Translations under genes and position numbers: made by a program
Shown: piece after piece, positions 35,892-44,557 of the stretch
How positions within the stretch are numbered: position 1 is the first letter of the stretch
Layout: every line of letters begins with the position of its first letter
NCBI RefSeq assembly: GCF_900116855.1
Contig: NZ_UETD01000002.1
Coordinates: forward strand, 458,928-522,927
Reading direction: 5' to 3'
DNA from: Ruminococcus flavefaciens
GTDB taxonomy: Bacteria > Bacillota > Clostridia > Oscillospirales > Ruminococcaceae
DNA length: 64,000 bases
Notes under the pieces: generated by a model
Told to the model about the DNA's origin: nothing
The model's database searches: none
Seen by the model: the letters and a program-made list of their open reading frames with translations, nothing else

Positions 35892-37074
35892 TGAAATGCT
35901 CCTCTAATTCCTTATAGATATCATCAGAGCCTTCCGCGATAATACTTGCCAGAGCGTTTTTGTAAATATCGGTGTTATAGTATGGCTCGATGTCGTAATC
36001 GTTTGTATAGCCCAGATCTACGATCGTTTCCTTGAGTGTGACGGTACCCTGCTTGTCGGGATCGGGGCTGGAAACGCTGTAACCTCCGTAAACCTCAGTC
36101 TCGATAAGGTCATTCTCAATATCGATGTATTTCTTGATATCCTTGATGGTCTTGTCGTGGTCGGTCTGTGTAAAGTGATAAGCCTTTATGAATGCTCTTT
36201 CGATAGCAGTAAATGTATTGGGATTGCTGTTAAGTGCTGATGTCTTGGCGATCTGACGGCAGCAGGGCTGATTCTGGAGAGCCTCCTCATGAGCGCAGTA
36301 GTAGACTACTCTGTATCCCTGTGACTTAGCCAGTGAAGCGTATGGCGAATAAACTGAAGCCGCATCGATGGTAGCATTTGAAAGTGCGGCATAAGCGTCC
36401 TTCTGGCTGTCGAAGTAAACGATATTTACCTCGTCCTTGCCCTCGCCGATACCGATATTAGCATTTTTGAGAAGTATCTGGAGTTCTGCGTCCTGAACGC
36501 TGTTCTTGACTGAAGCAACGTTCCTGCCCTTGAGTATCTCAACGCCAAGCTCGTCCTCATCGGCATATTCCGACTTGATAACATAGCCGTGACCGTTTGT
36601 CATTGCACCGCCGAAGATGGAAATATCATGTCCCTGACTCTGGAATGTAAGTGTGGGTACCGAACCAACGAAAGCAACGTCCAGCTTATCGGATTCAATA
36701 CCGTTTACCAGCTCTGCTGCACTGGAGAACTGAGTAAGAGTAACATTAAGCCCCTCCTCCTTGAAGTAGCCTTCCTCAGCAGCAACAAATGCAAGGAGGT
36801 GAGCTGTTGAGTTGAGGTGTCCGATATTGATATTTGTCTTTTCGGGAGCTCCGAGTGTTACTGCCTCGGCGCTGTCACCGCAGCAGTCCGCAGGCTCATC
36901 CTTGCAGCAGTCATTTTCCTTATCCTCGCAGCAGTCCGTTGTAGTATCGGAAGCTGCTGTGGTTGTCTTATTTTCTGTGGTTGTTTCTGTGCTCTCCGAG
37001 CTGTTGAATGCTCCGCAGCCTGTAAGGAGAGCGGCAGCAGTAAGAACTGCATATAACTTTATTCTTGTTTTCAT
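35878..37074 (-). CDS. ABC substrate-binding lipoprotein with Cys-rich linker
   Basis: 398 residues. Lipobox LLTGC at residue 20, then a Thr/Ser tether, then a run of CC pairs (DCCEDKENDCCKDEPADCC) at about 46-65, which is unusual for this family. From ~75 the SsuA/TauA/NMT1 fold begins (NIGHLNSTAHLLAFVAAEEGYFKEEGLNV, with FVGSVPTLTF and AASVYSPYA). A further NQPCCRQ occurs in the second lobe. It would deliver a small organosulfur or similar ligand to the permease. The Cys codons in the leader peptide at 37138 and the palindromic operators suggest control by cysteine/sulfur supply. Ribosome binding site GAAAGG. Confidence 0.86.
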   Translation of the reverse strand: MKTRIKLYAVLTAAALLTGCGAFNSSESTETTTENKTTTAASDTTTDCCEDKENDCCKDEPADCCGDSAEAVTLGAPEKTNINIGHLNSTAHLLAFVAAEEGYFKEEGLNVTLTQFSSAAELVNGIESDKLDVAFVGSVPTLTFQSQGHDISIFGGAMTNGHGYVIKSEYADEDELGVEILKGRNVASVKNSVQDAELQILLKNANIGIGEGKDEVNIVYFDSQKDAYAALSNATIDAASVYSPYASLAKSQGYRVVYYCAHEEALQNQPCCRQIAKTSALNSNPNTFTAIERAFIKAYHFTQTDHDKTIKDIKKYIDIENDLIETEVYGGYSVSSPDPDKQGTVTLKETIVDLGYTNDYDIEPYYNTDIYKNALASIIAEGSDDIYKELEEHFNEYE

Positions 37075-37137
37075 ATTTATCGACCTTTCATCACATATAA
37101 TTCTTTCATATCCACTTATTAATTCTTTCCGTCACCA

Positions 37138-37194
37138 TTATCTGCAACATCGCATTCGCTCTGAATGTATCAGTGCTCTGTAAGAACCTTTCAT
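37138..37194 (-). CDS. Leader peptide with tandem Cys codons upstream of the ABC importer
   Basis: 18 codons, MKGSYRALIHSERMRCCR then stop, with AGGGAG 7 nt before the ATG. It lies between the promoter at 37225 and the binding-protein gene 64 nt further on. Adjacent TGT-TGC codons just before the stop are what a cysteine-sensing leader would use. Too short to appear in ordinary gene calls. Confidence 0.55.
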   Translation of the reverse strand: MKGSYRALIHSERMRCCR

Positions 37195-37224
37195 ATTCTC
37201 ACTCCCTGTGTTTTCTGTGTTCTT

Positions 37225-37254
37225 ATCATACCATACCTATAGGTTTTTGTCCAA
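37225..37254 (-). promoter_or_regulatory. Promoter of the sulfonate-type ABC operon
   Basis: Minus-strand TTGGAC (37249-37254), 18-bp spacer, TATGAT (37225-37230). Confidence 0.6.
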
Positions 37255-37282
37255 TACCTAAACCCTATGATGTCTTATAGGG
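37235..37282. promoter_or_regulatory. Two CCTAT/ATAGG palindromic operators over the promoter
   Basis: ACCTATAGGT (37235-37244) sits inside the promoter spacer, and CCCTAT-8 nt-ATAGGG (37263-37282) just upstream of -35; a further ACCTA half-site lies between them. Such placement suggests a repressor, possibly an Rrf2-type sulfur regulator (CymR-like); the regulator is not in the window. Confidence 0.5.
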
Positions 37283-37304
37283 AAAATCTATCGCAGACAC
37301 AGCC

Positions 37305-37342
37305 TTACAAAAAACAGCGCCTGCATAAAGCAAGCGCTGTTT
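37305..37342 (-). terminator. Terminator of the leucine-rich-repeat gene
   Basis: AAACAGCGC / GCGCTGTTT with an internal TGC/GCA pair; T-run on the minus strand. Confidence 0.78.
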
Positions 37343-37384
37343 GGCTTTTTCTGTTGAACTGCGCGTATTACCGCACGCAGTTTG

Positions 37385-37843
37385 CTATGAAGCGATGTTA
37401 TCATTAAGTGAATTGAGGGTATTCCTTATCTTCTGCCATCTCTCGTTGTTGAGCTCGCCGCGGAGACCGAACTTGTACACCTTATCCTTATAGGTGACCT
37501 TTACATATGAGAGATGATCGCAGCCTGCAAAAGCATATTTACCTATCTCCTCAAGACTTGAAGGGATAGTCAGATCGCTGAGACTGCGGCAGCCGCGGAA
37601 GGCATACCAGCCAACTCTTAAAGTGCCCTCGGGGAGTGCGATACATTTAAGGTTCTCACAGCCGCTGAAAGCCGTATCGGAAATGACCTGAACGGTATCG
37701 GGCATGAGTATCCTCACAAGATTGGTGCAGTCGCAGAAAGCGCCCTCGTCGATGATTCCGACGCTATCGGGAATAAAGATCTCGGTAACGCCTTTCTCGT
37801 CCTTGTACTTTTTGAGTACACCTCTTTTGATCTTGTAATTCAT
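37385..37843 (-). CDS. BspA-type leucine-rich-repeat protein (cytoplasmic)
   Basis: 152 residues, AAGGAG 8 nt upstream. Four or so BspA/LRR_5 units: VTEIFIPDSVGIIDEGAFCD, LVRILMPDTVQVISDTAFSG, LKCIALPEGTLRVGWYAFRG and LSDLTIPSSLEEIGKYAFAG, with the C-N/D-L capping. There is no signal peptide, unlike typical surface BspA proteins, so it is probably cytoplasmic. Partner unknown. Single gene with its own promoter at 37907. Confidence 0.85.
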   Translation of the reverse strand: MNYKIKRGVLKKYKDEKGVTEIFIPDSVGIIDEGAFCDCTNLVRILMPDTVQVISDTAFSGCENLKCIALPEGTLRVGWYAFRGCRSLSDLTIPSSLEEIGKYAFAGCDHLSYVKVTYKDKVYKFGLRGELNNERWQKIRNTLNSLNDNIAS

Positions 37844-37906
37844 TAAATTTTCTCCTTATCGAAATAAACATCGATCCATATCCCCCGAACCCTTTGGTTC
37901 ACTTAT

Positions 37907-37935
37907 ATAATAGCACAATAATGACAAAATGTCAA
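37907..37935 (-). promoter_or_regulatory. Promoter of the LRR gene
   Basis: Minus-strand TTGACA (37930-37935), 17-bp spacer, TATTAT (37907-37912). Confidence 0.8.
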
Positions 37936-37976
37936 CTTACGGAGCATATTCCGAAGCGTATTCATAAGAATTGCAC

Positions 37977-38007
37977 AAAAAAACTCCCTCGTTTTTTCAG
38001 AGGGAGT
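37977..38007 (-). terminator. Terminator of the ABC exporter operon 41493-38031
   Basis: Minus-strand ACTCCCTC / GAGGGAGT, 9-nt loop, seven T. Confidence 0.85.
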
Positions 38008-38030
38008 AAATTTCACCATATTTAAGTTCA

Positions 38031-40766
38031 TCATTCAATTGATTTAAGAGACTCAGCCATATTAATTTTTTCAAGTTTAAGCTCCATAAACAGGTCAACA
38101 ATAAAGTTGAAAAGGAAAGTGAGAAGAACGCTGTACAGGAAGCTTTTTGGTAGCACCTTTACACTGAAATCCACAAGATCAACTCTTATCTGAGCCATAA
38201 CGAAGCGGTGGACAAGTATCCCCAGTCCCAGACCAACGACAGTACCGAAGGCAGTGAGAGCAAGATTTTCCCTGAGCACATACGATGAGGTCTCCCGTCG
38301 GAAGAAGCCCAGCACCTTTATGGTGGCTATCTCGCGGACGCGCTCTGTAATGTTGATATTGGTGAGATTATACAGCACGATGAATGCCAGTCCCGCAGCG
38401 CAGATTATGACGATGAGGACGATATAGTCAAGACTGCTCATCATTTTGCTGAGTCTGACTTTAAGGTCGCCGAACAGTATCACCGCCGTAACATTGCCGT
38501 TTTTGGAGAGAGCCGCCGAGGTCTTATAGGTATCGGCGCCCTCTCTGAAGTTGAGCAGCGCATAATTGATATCCGTCTTTTCGCCAAGCTGCGCTTCCAT
38601 AGTATCCCTGCCCATGAACACCACATTATAGACATGGTTCTCAAAGATACCCGTGACCTTCACATTGAGCTCGCGCATATTATCGTCGCGGAGCCTTATG
38701 CTGTCGCCCTTTTTCACATTATACCTCTCGGCGATGCTGTGACTTACCACAGCCTCCCCCATAGCAGGAGCGTCAAGAGCATTTCCCTCCATATCACGGA
38801 GCACGAAATATTTATCCAGACCGTCGAAGCTGTCCACAGCGTTTACGGTGACGCTCTTGACCTTTTTCCCGTAGAGCAGGTCCCACGAGCCCGTGTACAT
38901 AAGCCTGTGATCGGCGGTATTCTCGTCAAGGAGCTGACTGAGAGCCTCGGGAAGCTCCTCCCCTATATTCTTGAGTGAAGCCGAAGCGTCAGCCACCTCT
39001 ATCTCCCCGTACTGAGTATCGGCAAAGCCTGCGATGGAGTCCTTGAGACCGAAGCCCGTGACCAGCAGTGCGGTACAGCCGCCTATGCCCAGTATCATCA
39101 TGAACAGTCTTTTCTTGTAACGGAATATATTTCTGATAGACACCTTGTGGAGGAATTTCAGCCTTTTCCAGATAAAGCCCACATTTTCAAGGAGTACTCT
39201 CTTGCCTGCTTTTGGAGCCTTAGGTCTCATAAGACCTGCGGAGGTCTCCGCCAGCTCCAGACGGCAGCTGAACCATGTAGTGCCGACTGAACAGATAAGG
39301 GACACCGCCAGAGCGATGAGCGCCAGCTTGGTGTCAAAGAGGTAAGGAATTGGAAGTCTCAGGTACATGAGCTCATAGGTCTTCCAGATGACCTTGGGGA
39401 ACAGGAACGTTCCGCCGAAGTAACCCAGAGCGCAGCCAATGAGAGCAGCGCTTCCCGAGTAAAACATGAACTTGCCCATAACCGTGCCCTCGGAATAGCC
39501 AAGGGCTTTGAGAACGCCTATCTGAGTACGCTGCTCCTCCACCATGCGGCTCATTGTGGTCATGCATACCAGAGCAGCAACAAGGATAAAGAACACAGGG
39601 AAGATACGGGCTACCTGCGCAACTATCTCGGAGTCGCTCTCAAAGCAGGCGTAACCGATATTTGTGTTCCTATCCAGAACGTAGACCTCGGGCTCGGTGA
39701 GCTTTTCAAGCTCCTTTTCACCGTCGGCGATATCCTTTTCCGCGTCCGCTATCTGCTTATTGAAGTCCGCGAGGGAGCTCTCATAGTCAGTCTCCCCTTT
39801 TTCGTAATCCGCAAGGGCAGCGTTATACTGCTCCATACCTGCGGCATACTGTTCCGGACTGATATCCTTTATCTGCTGAAGCTGAGAAGCCTGTCCGTCC
39901 AGCTGAGCCTTTGCGCTGTCAAGGTCGGCTCTTGCGCTGTCAAGCTTCTGCTGACCCTCGGCGCGCTTGTCGTCCAGTTTTTTTCTGCCGTCGTCCAGTT
40001 TTTCCTGTGCCTCGCTGCGGAGCTGCTCAAAACGGATACCGGCTCTTGAACCGGCGATATCCTCCCACTGCTTGTCTCTGCCGTCCATGAAGCTGTCGTA
40101 CTCATCGGAATACAGCTGATAGTCCTGCTGAAAGCGAACATAAGCCTCGGTGTAGACATCCATATCGAAGGCTTCCTCGGGAAGGTAAATGAAAGCGGTT
40201 ATCTCGCCGTTCCCGACAGAGGTGGTGCCCCGCTCGAAGTTGATATACAATGATGAGTCACACACTCCCACGATCTTCAGCTTGTCAGCTTTAAGAGCAT
40301 TTCTGACTCTTTCTGAGTTCTCCCCCGACACGGTAAAGACCTTGCCGATATCGAAGCCCTCTTTGTCACCGTCCACGATACATTCATCGGGAGCCTCGGG
40401 CATTCTGCCCTTTGTGAGCCTGATACCGTTGATATCCTTTGTAAGTGAATGTGCCCTGAGAACGTGTTCTCTTTCTCCTGCGGTGAGGATATCGAGACTG
40501 TAAGCTCCCTCTGCACTTCTCACATCGGGACGGCTGCGGAAGTCCGCGATATCCTCCTCCTGCCAGCCCAGAGAGGACAGGAGTCTGTAATCGTAGAACT
40601 GTTTCTCATTCATAAAGCCGCTTACGGTATTCACCATAGCAGGAGTGGTTATCCTTACCCCCGTAAAGAAGCCAACACCGAGAGCGATTATCGCCATTAT
40701 AGCAAAAAAACGCCCGAATGTGCCTTTTATTTCGCGGAGAGTAGTTTTTCTTATAGCCGAACCCAT
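38031..40766 (-). CDS. ABC exporter permease with two FtsX domains and coiled coil
   Basis: 911 residues. First span FFAIMAIIALGVGFFTGVRI near the N-terminus; extracytoplasmic region with a long coiled coil (about 255-370: repeated KLDDGRKKLDD, KLDSARADLDSAKAQLD patterns); FtsX domain 1 around 390-520; second block of spans from MILGIGGCTALLVTGFGL; FtsX domain 2 at the C-terminus (VLIVIICAAGLAFIVLYNL, EIATIKVLGF). This is the large DUF214-type permease of peptide/lipid exporters. No own start region: it begins 4 nt after the ATPase gene. Confidence 0.9.
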   Translation of the reverse strand: MGSAIRKTTLREIKGTFGRFFAIMAIIALGVGFFTGVRITTPAMVNTVSGFMNEKQFYDYRLLSSLGWQEEDIADFRSRPDVRSAEGAYSLDILTAGEREHVLRAHSLTKDINGIRLTKGRMPEAPDECIVDGDKEGFDIGKVFTVSGENSERVRNALKADKLKIVGVCDSSLYINFERGTTSVGNGEITAFIYLPEEAFDMDVYTEAYVRFQQDYQLYSDEYDSFMDGRDKQWEDIAGSRAGIRFEQLRSEAQEKLDDGRKKLDDKRAEGQQKLDSARADLDSAKAQLDGQASQLQQIKDISPEQYAAGMEQYNAALADYEKGETDYESSLADFNKQIADAEKDIADGEKELEKLTEPEVYVLDRNTNIGYACFESDSEIVAQVARIFPVFFILVAALVCMTTMSRMVEEQRTQIGVLKALGYSEGTVMGKFMFYSGSAALIGCALGYFGGTFLFPKVIWKTYELMYLRLPIPYLFDTKLALIALAVSLICSVGTTWFSCRLELAETSAGLMRPKAPKAGKRVLLENVGFIWKRLKFLHKVSIRNIFRYKKRLFMMILGIGGCTALLVTGFGLKDSIAGFADTQYGEIEVADASASLKNIGEELPEALSQLLDENTADHRLMYTGSWDLLYGKKVKSVTVNAVDSFDGLDKYFVLRDMEGNALDAPAMGEAVVSHSIAERYNVKKGDSIRLRDDNMRELNVKVTGIFENHVYNVVFMGRDTMEAQLGEKTDINYALLNFREGADTYKTSAALSKNGNVTAVILFGDLKVRLSKMMSSLDYIVLIVIICAAGLAFIVLYNLTNINITERVREIATIKVLGFFRRETSSYVLRENLALTAFGTVVGLGLGILVHRFVMAQIRVDLVDFSVKVLPKSFLYSVLLTFLFNFIVDLFMELKLEKINMAESLKSIE

Positions 40767-40770
40767 ACCG

Positions 40771-41493
40771 TCACCACTCTATATCCGCGATATCAACGAT
40801 ATTATCGTTCATACGCACACTCGAAACGGTACCGTTCTTGACAGTGATTATGCGGTCAGCCATAGGTGTAAGCGCCTGATTGTGGGTAATGACCACCACT
40901 GTCATACCGTTTTTGCGGCAGGTGTCCTGAAGCAGCTTCAGAACCGCCTTGCCTGTTTCGTAGTCGAGAGCACCGGTAGGCTCATCGCAGAGGAGGAGCT
41001 TGGGATTTTTCGCGAGGGCTCTTGCGATAGCGACTCTTTGCTGCTCACCGCCCGAAAGCTGAGCAGGAAAATTCTTTATACGCTCTCCCAGTCCCACCTG
41101 CTGAAGGACCTTTTCCGCGTCAAGGGGGTCTGTGCATATCTGAGCGGCAAGCTCCACATTTTCCAGAGCTGTCAGATTCTGCACCAGATTATAGAACTGG
41201 AAAACGAAGCCCACATCATAGCGTCTGTAAGCGGTGAGCTTCTTTTTATTAAGGGCAGATATCTCCGTACCGTCGAGAAGGACGCTTCCCGAGGTAAGGG
41301 TGTCCATTCCGCCGAGGATATTGAGGATAGTGGTCTTGCCTGCGCCCGAAGCACCGACAATAACGCAGAACTCACCTTTGTTTATCTCAAAATTCACGTC
41401 ACTGAGAGCGTGTATCTCTATCTCGCCTGTCCTGTATGTTTTTTTCACATTTCTGAACTCAACGTAAGCGCTCATAACAATCCTTTCGTACAA
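40771..41493 (-). CDS. ABC exporter ATP-binding protein (MacB/LolD type)
   Basis: 240 residues, AAAGGA upstream. Walker A GASGAGKTT, signature LSGGEQQRV, Walker [14 protein letters not shown]-loop VVITHNQAL. Pairs with the large permease downstream (4-nt gap). The leader in front of it, 41494-41725, is unusually long and strongly structured. Confidence 0.92.
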   Translation of the reverse strand: MYERIVMSAYVEFRNVKKTYRTGEIEIHALSDVNFEINKGEFCVIVGASGAGKTTILNILGGMDTLTSGSVLLDGTEISALNKKKLTAYRRYDVGFVFQFYNLVQNLTALENVELAAQICTDPLDAEKVLQQVGLGERIKNFPAQLSGGEQQRVAIARALAKNPKLLLCDEPTGALDYETGKAVLKLLQDTCRKNGMTVVVITHNQALTPMADRIITVKNGTVSSVRMNDNIVDIADIEW

Positions 41494-41515
41494 ATGAATT
41501 AATTTCGCCCATTAC

Positions 41516-41625
41516 GCCGTGCATGGACGCAGGCGTCCGACGGGTTCGGCACCTTACGAAAACGCAGCGGCATAATGAAAGAAGCCGAAACCGTCAGGCT
41601 GCGCTTCGCGCAGCCTATGCACGGC
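41516..41625 (-). ncRNA. Candidate structured RNA: compact four-way junction in the ABC leader
   Basis: GCCGTGCAT (41516-41524) pairs with ATGCACGGC (41617-41625). Directly abutting inside it are GGACGC-AG-GCGTCC (41525-41538), GACGGGTTCGGC / GCCGAAACCGTC (41539-41550 with 41584-41595, one mismatch, 33-nt apical part) and AGGCTGCGC-TTC-GCGCAGCCT (41596-41616). No base is left unpaired at the junction. The strand is chosen because the minus-strand promoter at 41732 transcribes through it into the ABC gene; the pairing works on either strand. No family recognised. Confidence 0.55.
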
Positions 41626-41725
41626 TGACTTTAGTATGGCACGCGGAGTAATTTTTCCCTTCCTGTGACCTACACCGCGAACATGGGAGTGGAGGCTCTC
41701 CACCCGCCTATGCACGGCTCAATAT
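41626..41725 (-). promoter_or_regulatory. 5' part of the structured leader
   Basis: Holds GTGGAG-GCT-CTCCAC (41689-41703), a CGCGG/CCGCG stem (41642 region with 41675 region) and a second copy of CCTATGCACGGCT (41708-41720) that repeats the end of the four-way element, so the P1 strand has two possible partners. Confidence 0.45.
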
Positions 41726-41731
41726 GGATAA

Positions 41732-41760
41732 ATTATACCACAACGGAGGGAGTCTGTAAA
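41732..41760 (-). promoter_or_regulatory. Promoter of the ABC exporter operon
   Basis: Minus-strand TTTACA (41755-41760), 17-bp spacer, TATAAT (41732-41737). Confidence 0.75.
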
Positions 41761-41820
41761 GCGAAGTGATAAGATTAAAATTTTTAAGTCAAAATATCAC
41801 CACATTCTGCATATTTTCTG

Positions 41821-41849
41821 TTTACAAATGCAGACAATTAATGTATAAT
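41821..41849 (+). promoter_or_regulatory. Promoter of the GH30 gene
   Basis: TTTACA (41821-41826), 17-bp spacer, TATAAT (41844-41849). Confidence 0.8.
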
Positions 41850-41883
41850 ATAATAAGTATTAATTTCAGAAAGGAGTTTTTCC

Positions 41884-44493
41884 ATGAAGCTTTTCAGGAG
41901 GATATTATCCGCAGCAGCGGCAATGACAGTATTTGCGACAACATTTGCAGCAGTGCCCATGAGTGAGTCTGCGGCAGCGACAGTGGTTACGGTATCGCCC
42001 TACGACGTATACGACATAAACGGAGGAAAATTTGAGGGCTGGGGAACCTCGCTTTGCTGGTGGGCAAACCGAGTGGGATATTCGGACAGTCTCGCCCAGC
42101 AGTGTGCGGACACATTTTTCAGTCCCGACGGACTGGGACTCAACATCGCCAGATTCAACATCGGCGGCGGCGACGACCCGAGCCATACACATATAACCCG
42201 AACCGACTCAAATATGCCGGGCTACACCAAGTACAATAACGGAAACGTCACCTACGACTGGTCTGCTGACCACAACCAGAGGAACGTACTTGAGCGCTGT
42301 ATCAAGGCGGCAGGAGATGACATGATAGTCGAGATGTTCTCCAACTCTCCCCCCTACTATATGACCAACAGCGGATGCAGCACGGGAGCAAAAGACTCAG
42401 CCAAGAACAATCTCCGCGATGACAAGTACACGGATTTTGCGGAGTATCTTGCAGAGGTAACAGCCCACTACGAAAACGACTGGGGCATACACGTCCAGAG
42501 CATAACCCCCATGAACGAGCCATACACGAACTACTGGGGAGCTTTCAGCAATAAGCAGGAGGGCTGTCATTTCGATCAGGGCGGCTCAATGGACAAGATA
42601 TATCAGGAGCTTGCAAAGTCCCTGCAAAAACGCGGACTGAACAATATAATCATCAGCGCCTGCGACGAATCCATCATAGACACCCAGATAACCTCATGGA
42701 ACAAGATGTCCGACACCACCAAGTCCCTCATCGGACGAATAGACACCCACACCTACGGCGGCAGCCAGCGCAGCCAGCTCAAGGACACCGCCATAAAGGC
42801 AGGCAGGAACCTGTGGATGAGTGAGGTGGACGGCGGCTCAACAGCAGGCACCAACGCAGGAGAAATGGGCGCAGGCCTCTGGCTGGCAGACCGCATAACC
42901 ACCGACCTCAACGGACTCAACTCCTCAGCGTGGATACTATGGCAGGTAATCGACAACCATATCTCAAAAGTCGGCATGAACGGCAACAAGGACAAGGGCA
43001 TGGTAAATACACAGGGCGGCTACTGGGGACTTGCAGTTGCCGACCACGACAACGACAGGATAATCCTCACCAAGAAATACTACTCCATGGGACAGTTCTC
43101 CCGCTACATCCGCCCGGGAATGACCATGCTCAAGAGCAGCAACAACTGTGTGGCAGCCTTTGACGAAAAGGGCGGCAGACTTGTTATCGTAGCCACCAAC
43201 GACGGCTCCTCGGACAAGCAGCTGACATTTGATCTTTCGGGCTTCAGCGCACTGGGCAATACAGCACAGACTATCCGCACCAGCAATTCCGAGAACTGGA
43301 AGGACGTCGGCAATGCTAATGTATCAGGCGGCGCACTTCAGGCAAATCTTGCAAAGCAGTCCGTTACCACCTTCATCATTGACGGAGTAAAGGGCGGCAT
43401 TGACCTTACTGACAAGATAGATCTTTCCGCAGCGACACTCAGCGGCTCCGACTCATGGCACAGCGACTCATCCACGAACTACGCAAAGGTATTCGACGGC
43501 AACACAGCCACCTACTTTGACGGTGTAAGCAACGGCTGGGTACAGGCAGACCTTGGCGAGCTCTATGACATAACCGCATTCGGCTATGCTCCCAGAAGCG
43601 GCTATGAATACCGCATGACAGACGGCAGATTTAAGGTATCACAGGACGGTCAGACATGGACTAACCTCTATACCGTGCAGGGCAAGCCATCCTCGGGAAT
43701 GCACTACATAACCTCCATCCCCGAGAACACCACCATCCGCTATATCCGCTACGAGGTCCCCTCGGGACAGCCGCAGAACGAGTACAACAAGGACAGCTCC
43801 TACTGTGCAAATATCGCGGAGATAGAGCTTTTCGGAGTTCCCCACGGACAGGGCACCAGACCTGCGTATGACAAGCTCACTGCCAAAGAGGTAACAGGTA
43901 CACGTTCATGGCACGACTCCACAGCCACATCAGCAGACAAGGCATATGACGGTGACCTGAACACCTACTTTGACGGACTCCAGAGCGGAAACGTCACACT
44001 TGACCTCGGTACCGTATGTGATATCGAAACCATTGCATACTGTCCGAGACGTGATTACGAAACCAGAATGATAGGCGGATATTTTGCAGTATCCACAGAC
44101 GGCGCAAACTGGACAAAGGTCTTCACCGTCGAGAACAAGCCTTCATTCAGAATGAACTACACTCCGAACCTTGAAGGCGTAAAAGCACGTTATGTGCGCT
44201 ACGAGGTACCTGAGGGAGCTCCCACAAATCCGCTCAACAAGGACGCCGAGTATCTCTGCAACATAGCTGAGATAGCGGTATACGGATTTGAAGGCACAGC
44301 AGTAACAATAGGCGACGTTAACAACGACGGCTTTGTAACTGCGGCAGACATTGTTTCGCTCCAGCGCTATCTGCTGAAGAATGAGTCACTTGCCTCCCCC
44401 GAGAATTCGGATATAAACGGTGACGGAGAAATAGACGTATTCGACATGATACCTCTGAGGAAGCTTGTACTTTCAAAGATTCAGACAATATGA
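41884..44493 (+). CDS. Secreted GH30 glycoside hydrolase with two F5/8C modules and dockerin
   Basis: 869 residues, GAAAGGAG upstream. Signal peptide 1-32; GH30 TIM barrel plus beta domain ~40-500 (FEGWGTSLCWWANRVG start). Catalytic acid/base is Glu212 (PMNEPY) and nucleophile Glu314 (WMSEVDGG). Two homologous discoidin/CBM32-like modules follow (~510-655 and ~660-800; SWHSDSSTNYAKVFDGN, SWHDSTATSADKAYDGD, each ending RYEVPxGxPxNxxNKD). C-terminal type I dockerin ~805-865 (GDVNNDGFVTAAD, DINGDGEIDVFD). The barrel start resembles endo-beta-1,6-galactanase-like GH30 members more than glucuronoxylanases, but the substrate is inferred. Exported and cohesin-bound. Confidence 0.92.
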   Translation: MKLFRRILSAAAAMTVFATTFAAVPMSESAAATVVTVSPYDVYDINGGKFEGWGTSLCWWANRVGYSDSLAQQCADTFFSPDGLGLNIARFNIGGGDDPSHTHITRTDSNMPGYTKYNNGNVTYDWSADHNQRNVLERCIKAAGDDMIVEMFSNSPPYYMTNSGCSTGAKDSAKNNLRDDKYTDFAEYLAEVTAHYENDWGIHVQSITPMNEPYTNYWGAFSNKQEGCHFDQGGSMDKIYQELAKSLQKRGLNNIIISACDESIIDTQITSWNKMSDTTKSLIGRIDTHTYGGSQRSQLKDTAIKAGRNLWMSEVDGGSTAGTNAGEMGAGLWLADRITTDLNGLNSSAWILWQVIDNHISKVGMNGNKDKGMVNTQGGYWGLAVADHDNDRIILTKKYYSMGQFSRYIRPGMTMLKSSNNCVAAFDEKGGRLVIVATNDGSSDKQLTFDLSGFSALGNTAQTIRTSNSENWKDVGNANVSGGALQANLAKQSVTTFIIDGVKGGIDLTDKIDLSAATLSGSDSWHSDSSTNYAKVFDGNTATYFDGVSNGWVQADLGELYDITAFGYAPRSGYEYRMTDGRFKVSQDGQTWTNLYTVQGKPSSGMHYITSIPENTTIRYIRYEVPSGQPQNEYNKDSSYCANIAEIELFGVPHGQGTRPAYDKLTAKEVTGTRSWHDSTATSADKAYDGDLNTYFDGLQSGNVTLDLGTVCDIETIAYCPRRDYETRMIGGYFAVSTDGANWTKVFTVENKPSFRMNYTPNLEGVKARYVRYEVPEGAPTNPLNKDAEYLCNIAEIAVYGFEGTAVTIGDVNNDGFVTAADIVSLQRYLLKNESLASPENSDINGDGEIDVFDMIPLRKLVLSKIQTI

Positions 44494-44502
44494 AACAAAA
44501 CA

Positions 44503-44540
44503 GCCCCGAAGCATTTCAAAGAGCTTCGGGGCATTGTATT
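44503..44540 (+). terminator. Terminator of the GH30 gene
   Basis: GCCCCGAAGC / GCTTCGGGGC stem, 10-nt loop, T-rich tail. Confidence 0.75.
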
Positions 44541-44557
44541 TTGTATGTCTGCTAATA

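Noticed and set aside
41516..41720. Similarity of AGCCGTGCAT segments to group II intron domain V, and of AGGTCACAGGAAGG (minus strand) to the SRP RNA
   Set aside because: The catalytic AGC/bulge layout of domain V, the SRP tetraloop domain and any intron-encoded protein are absent; the match is limited to a few bases.
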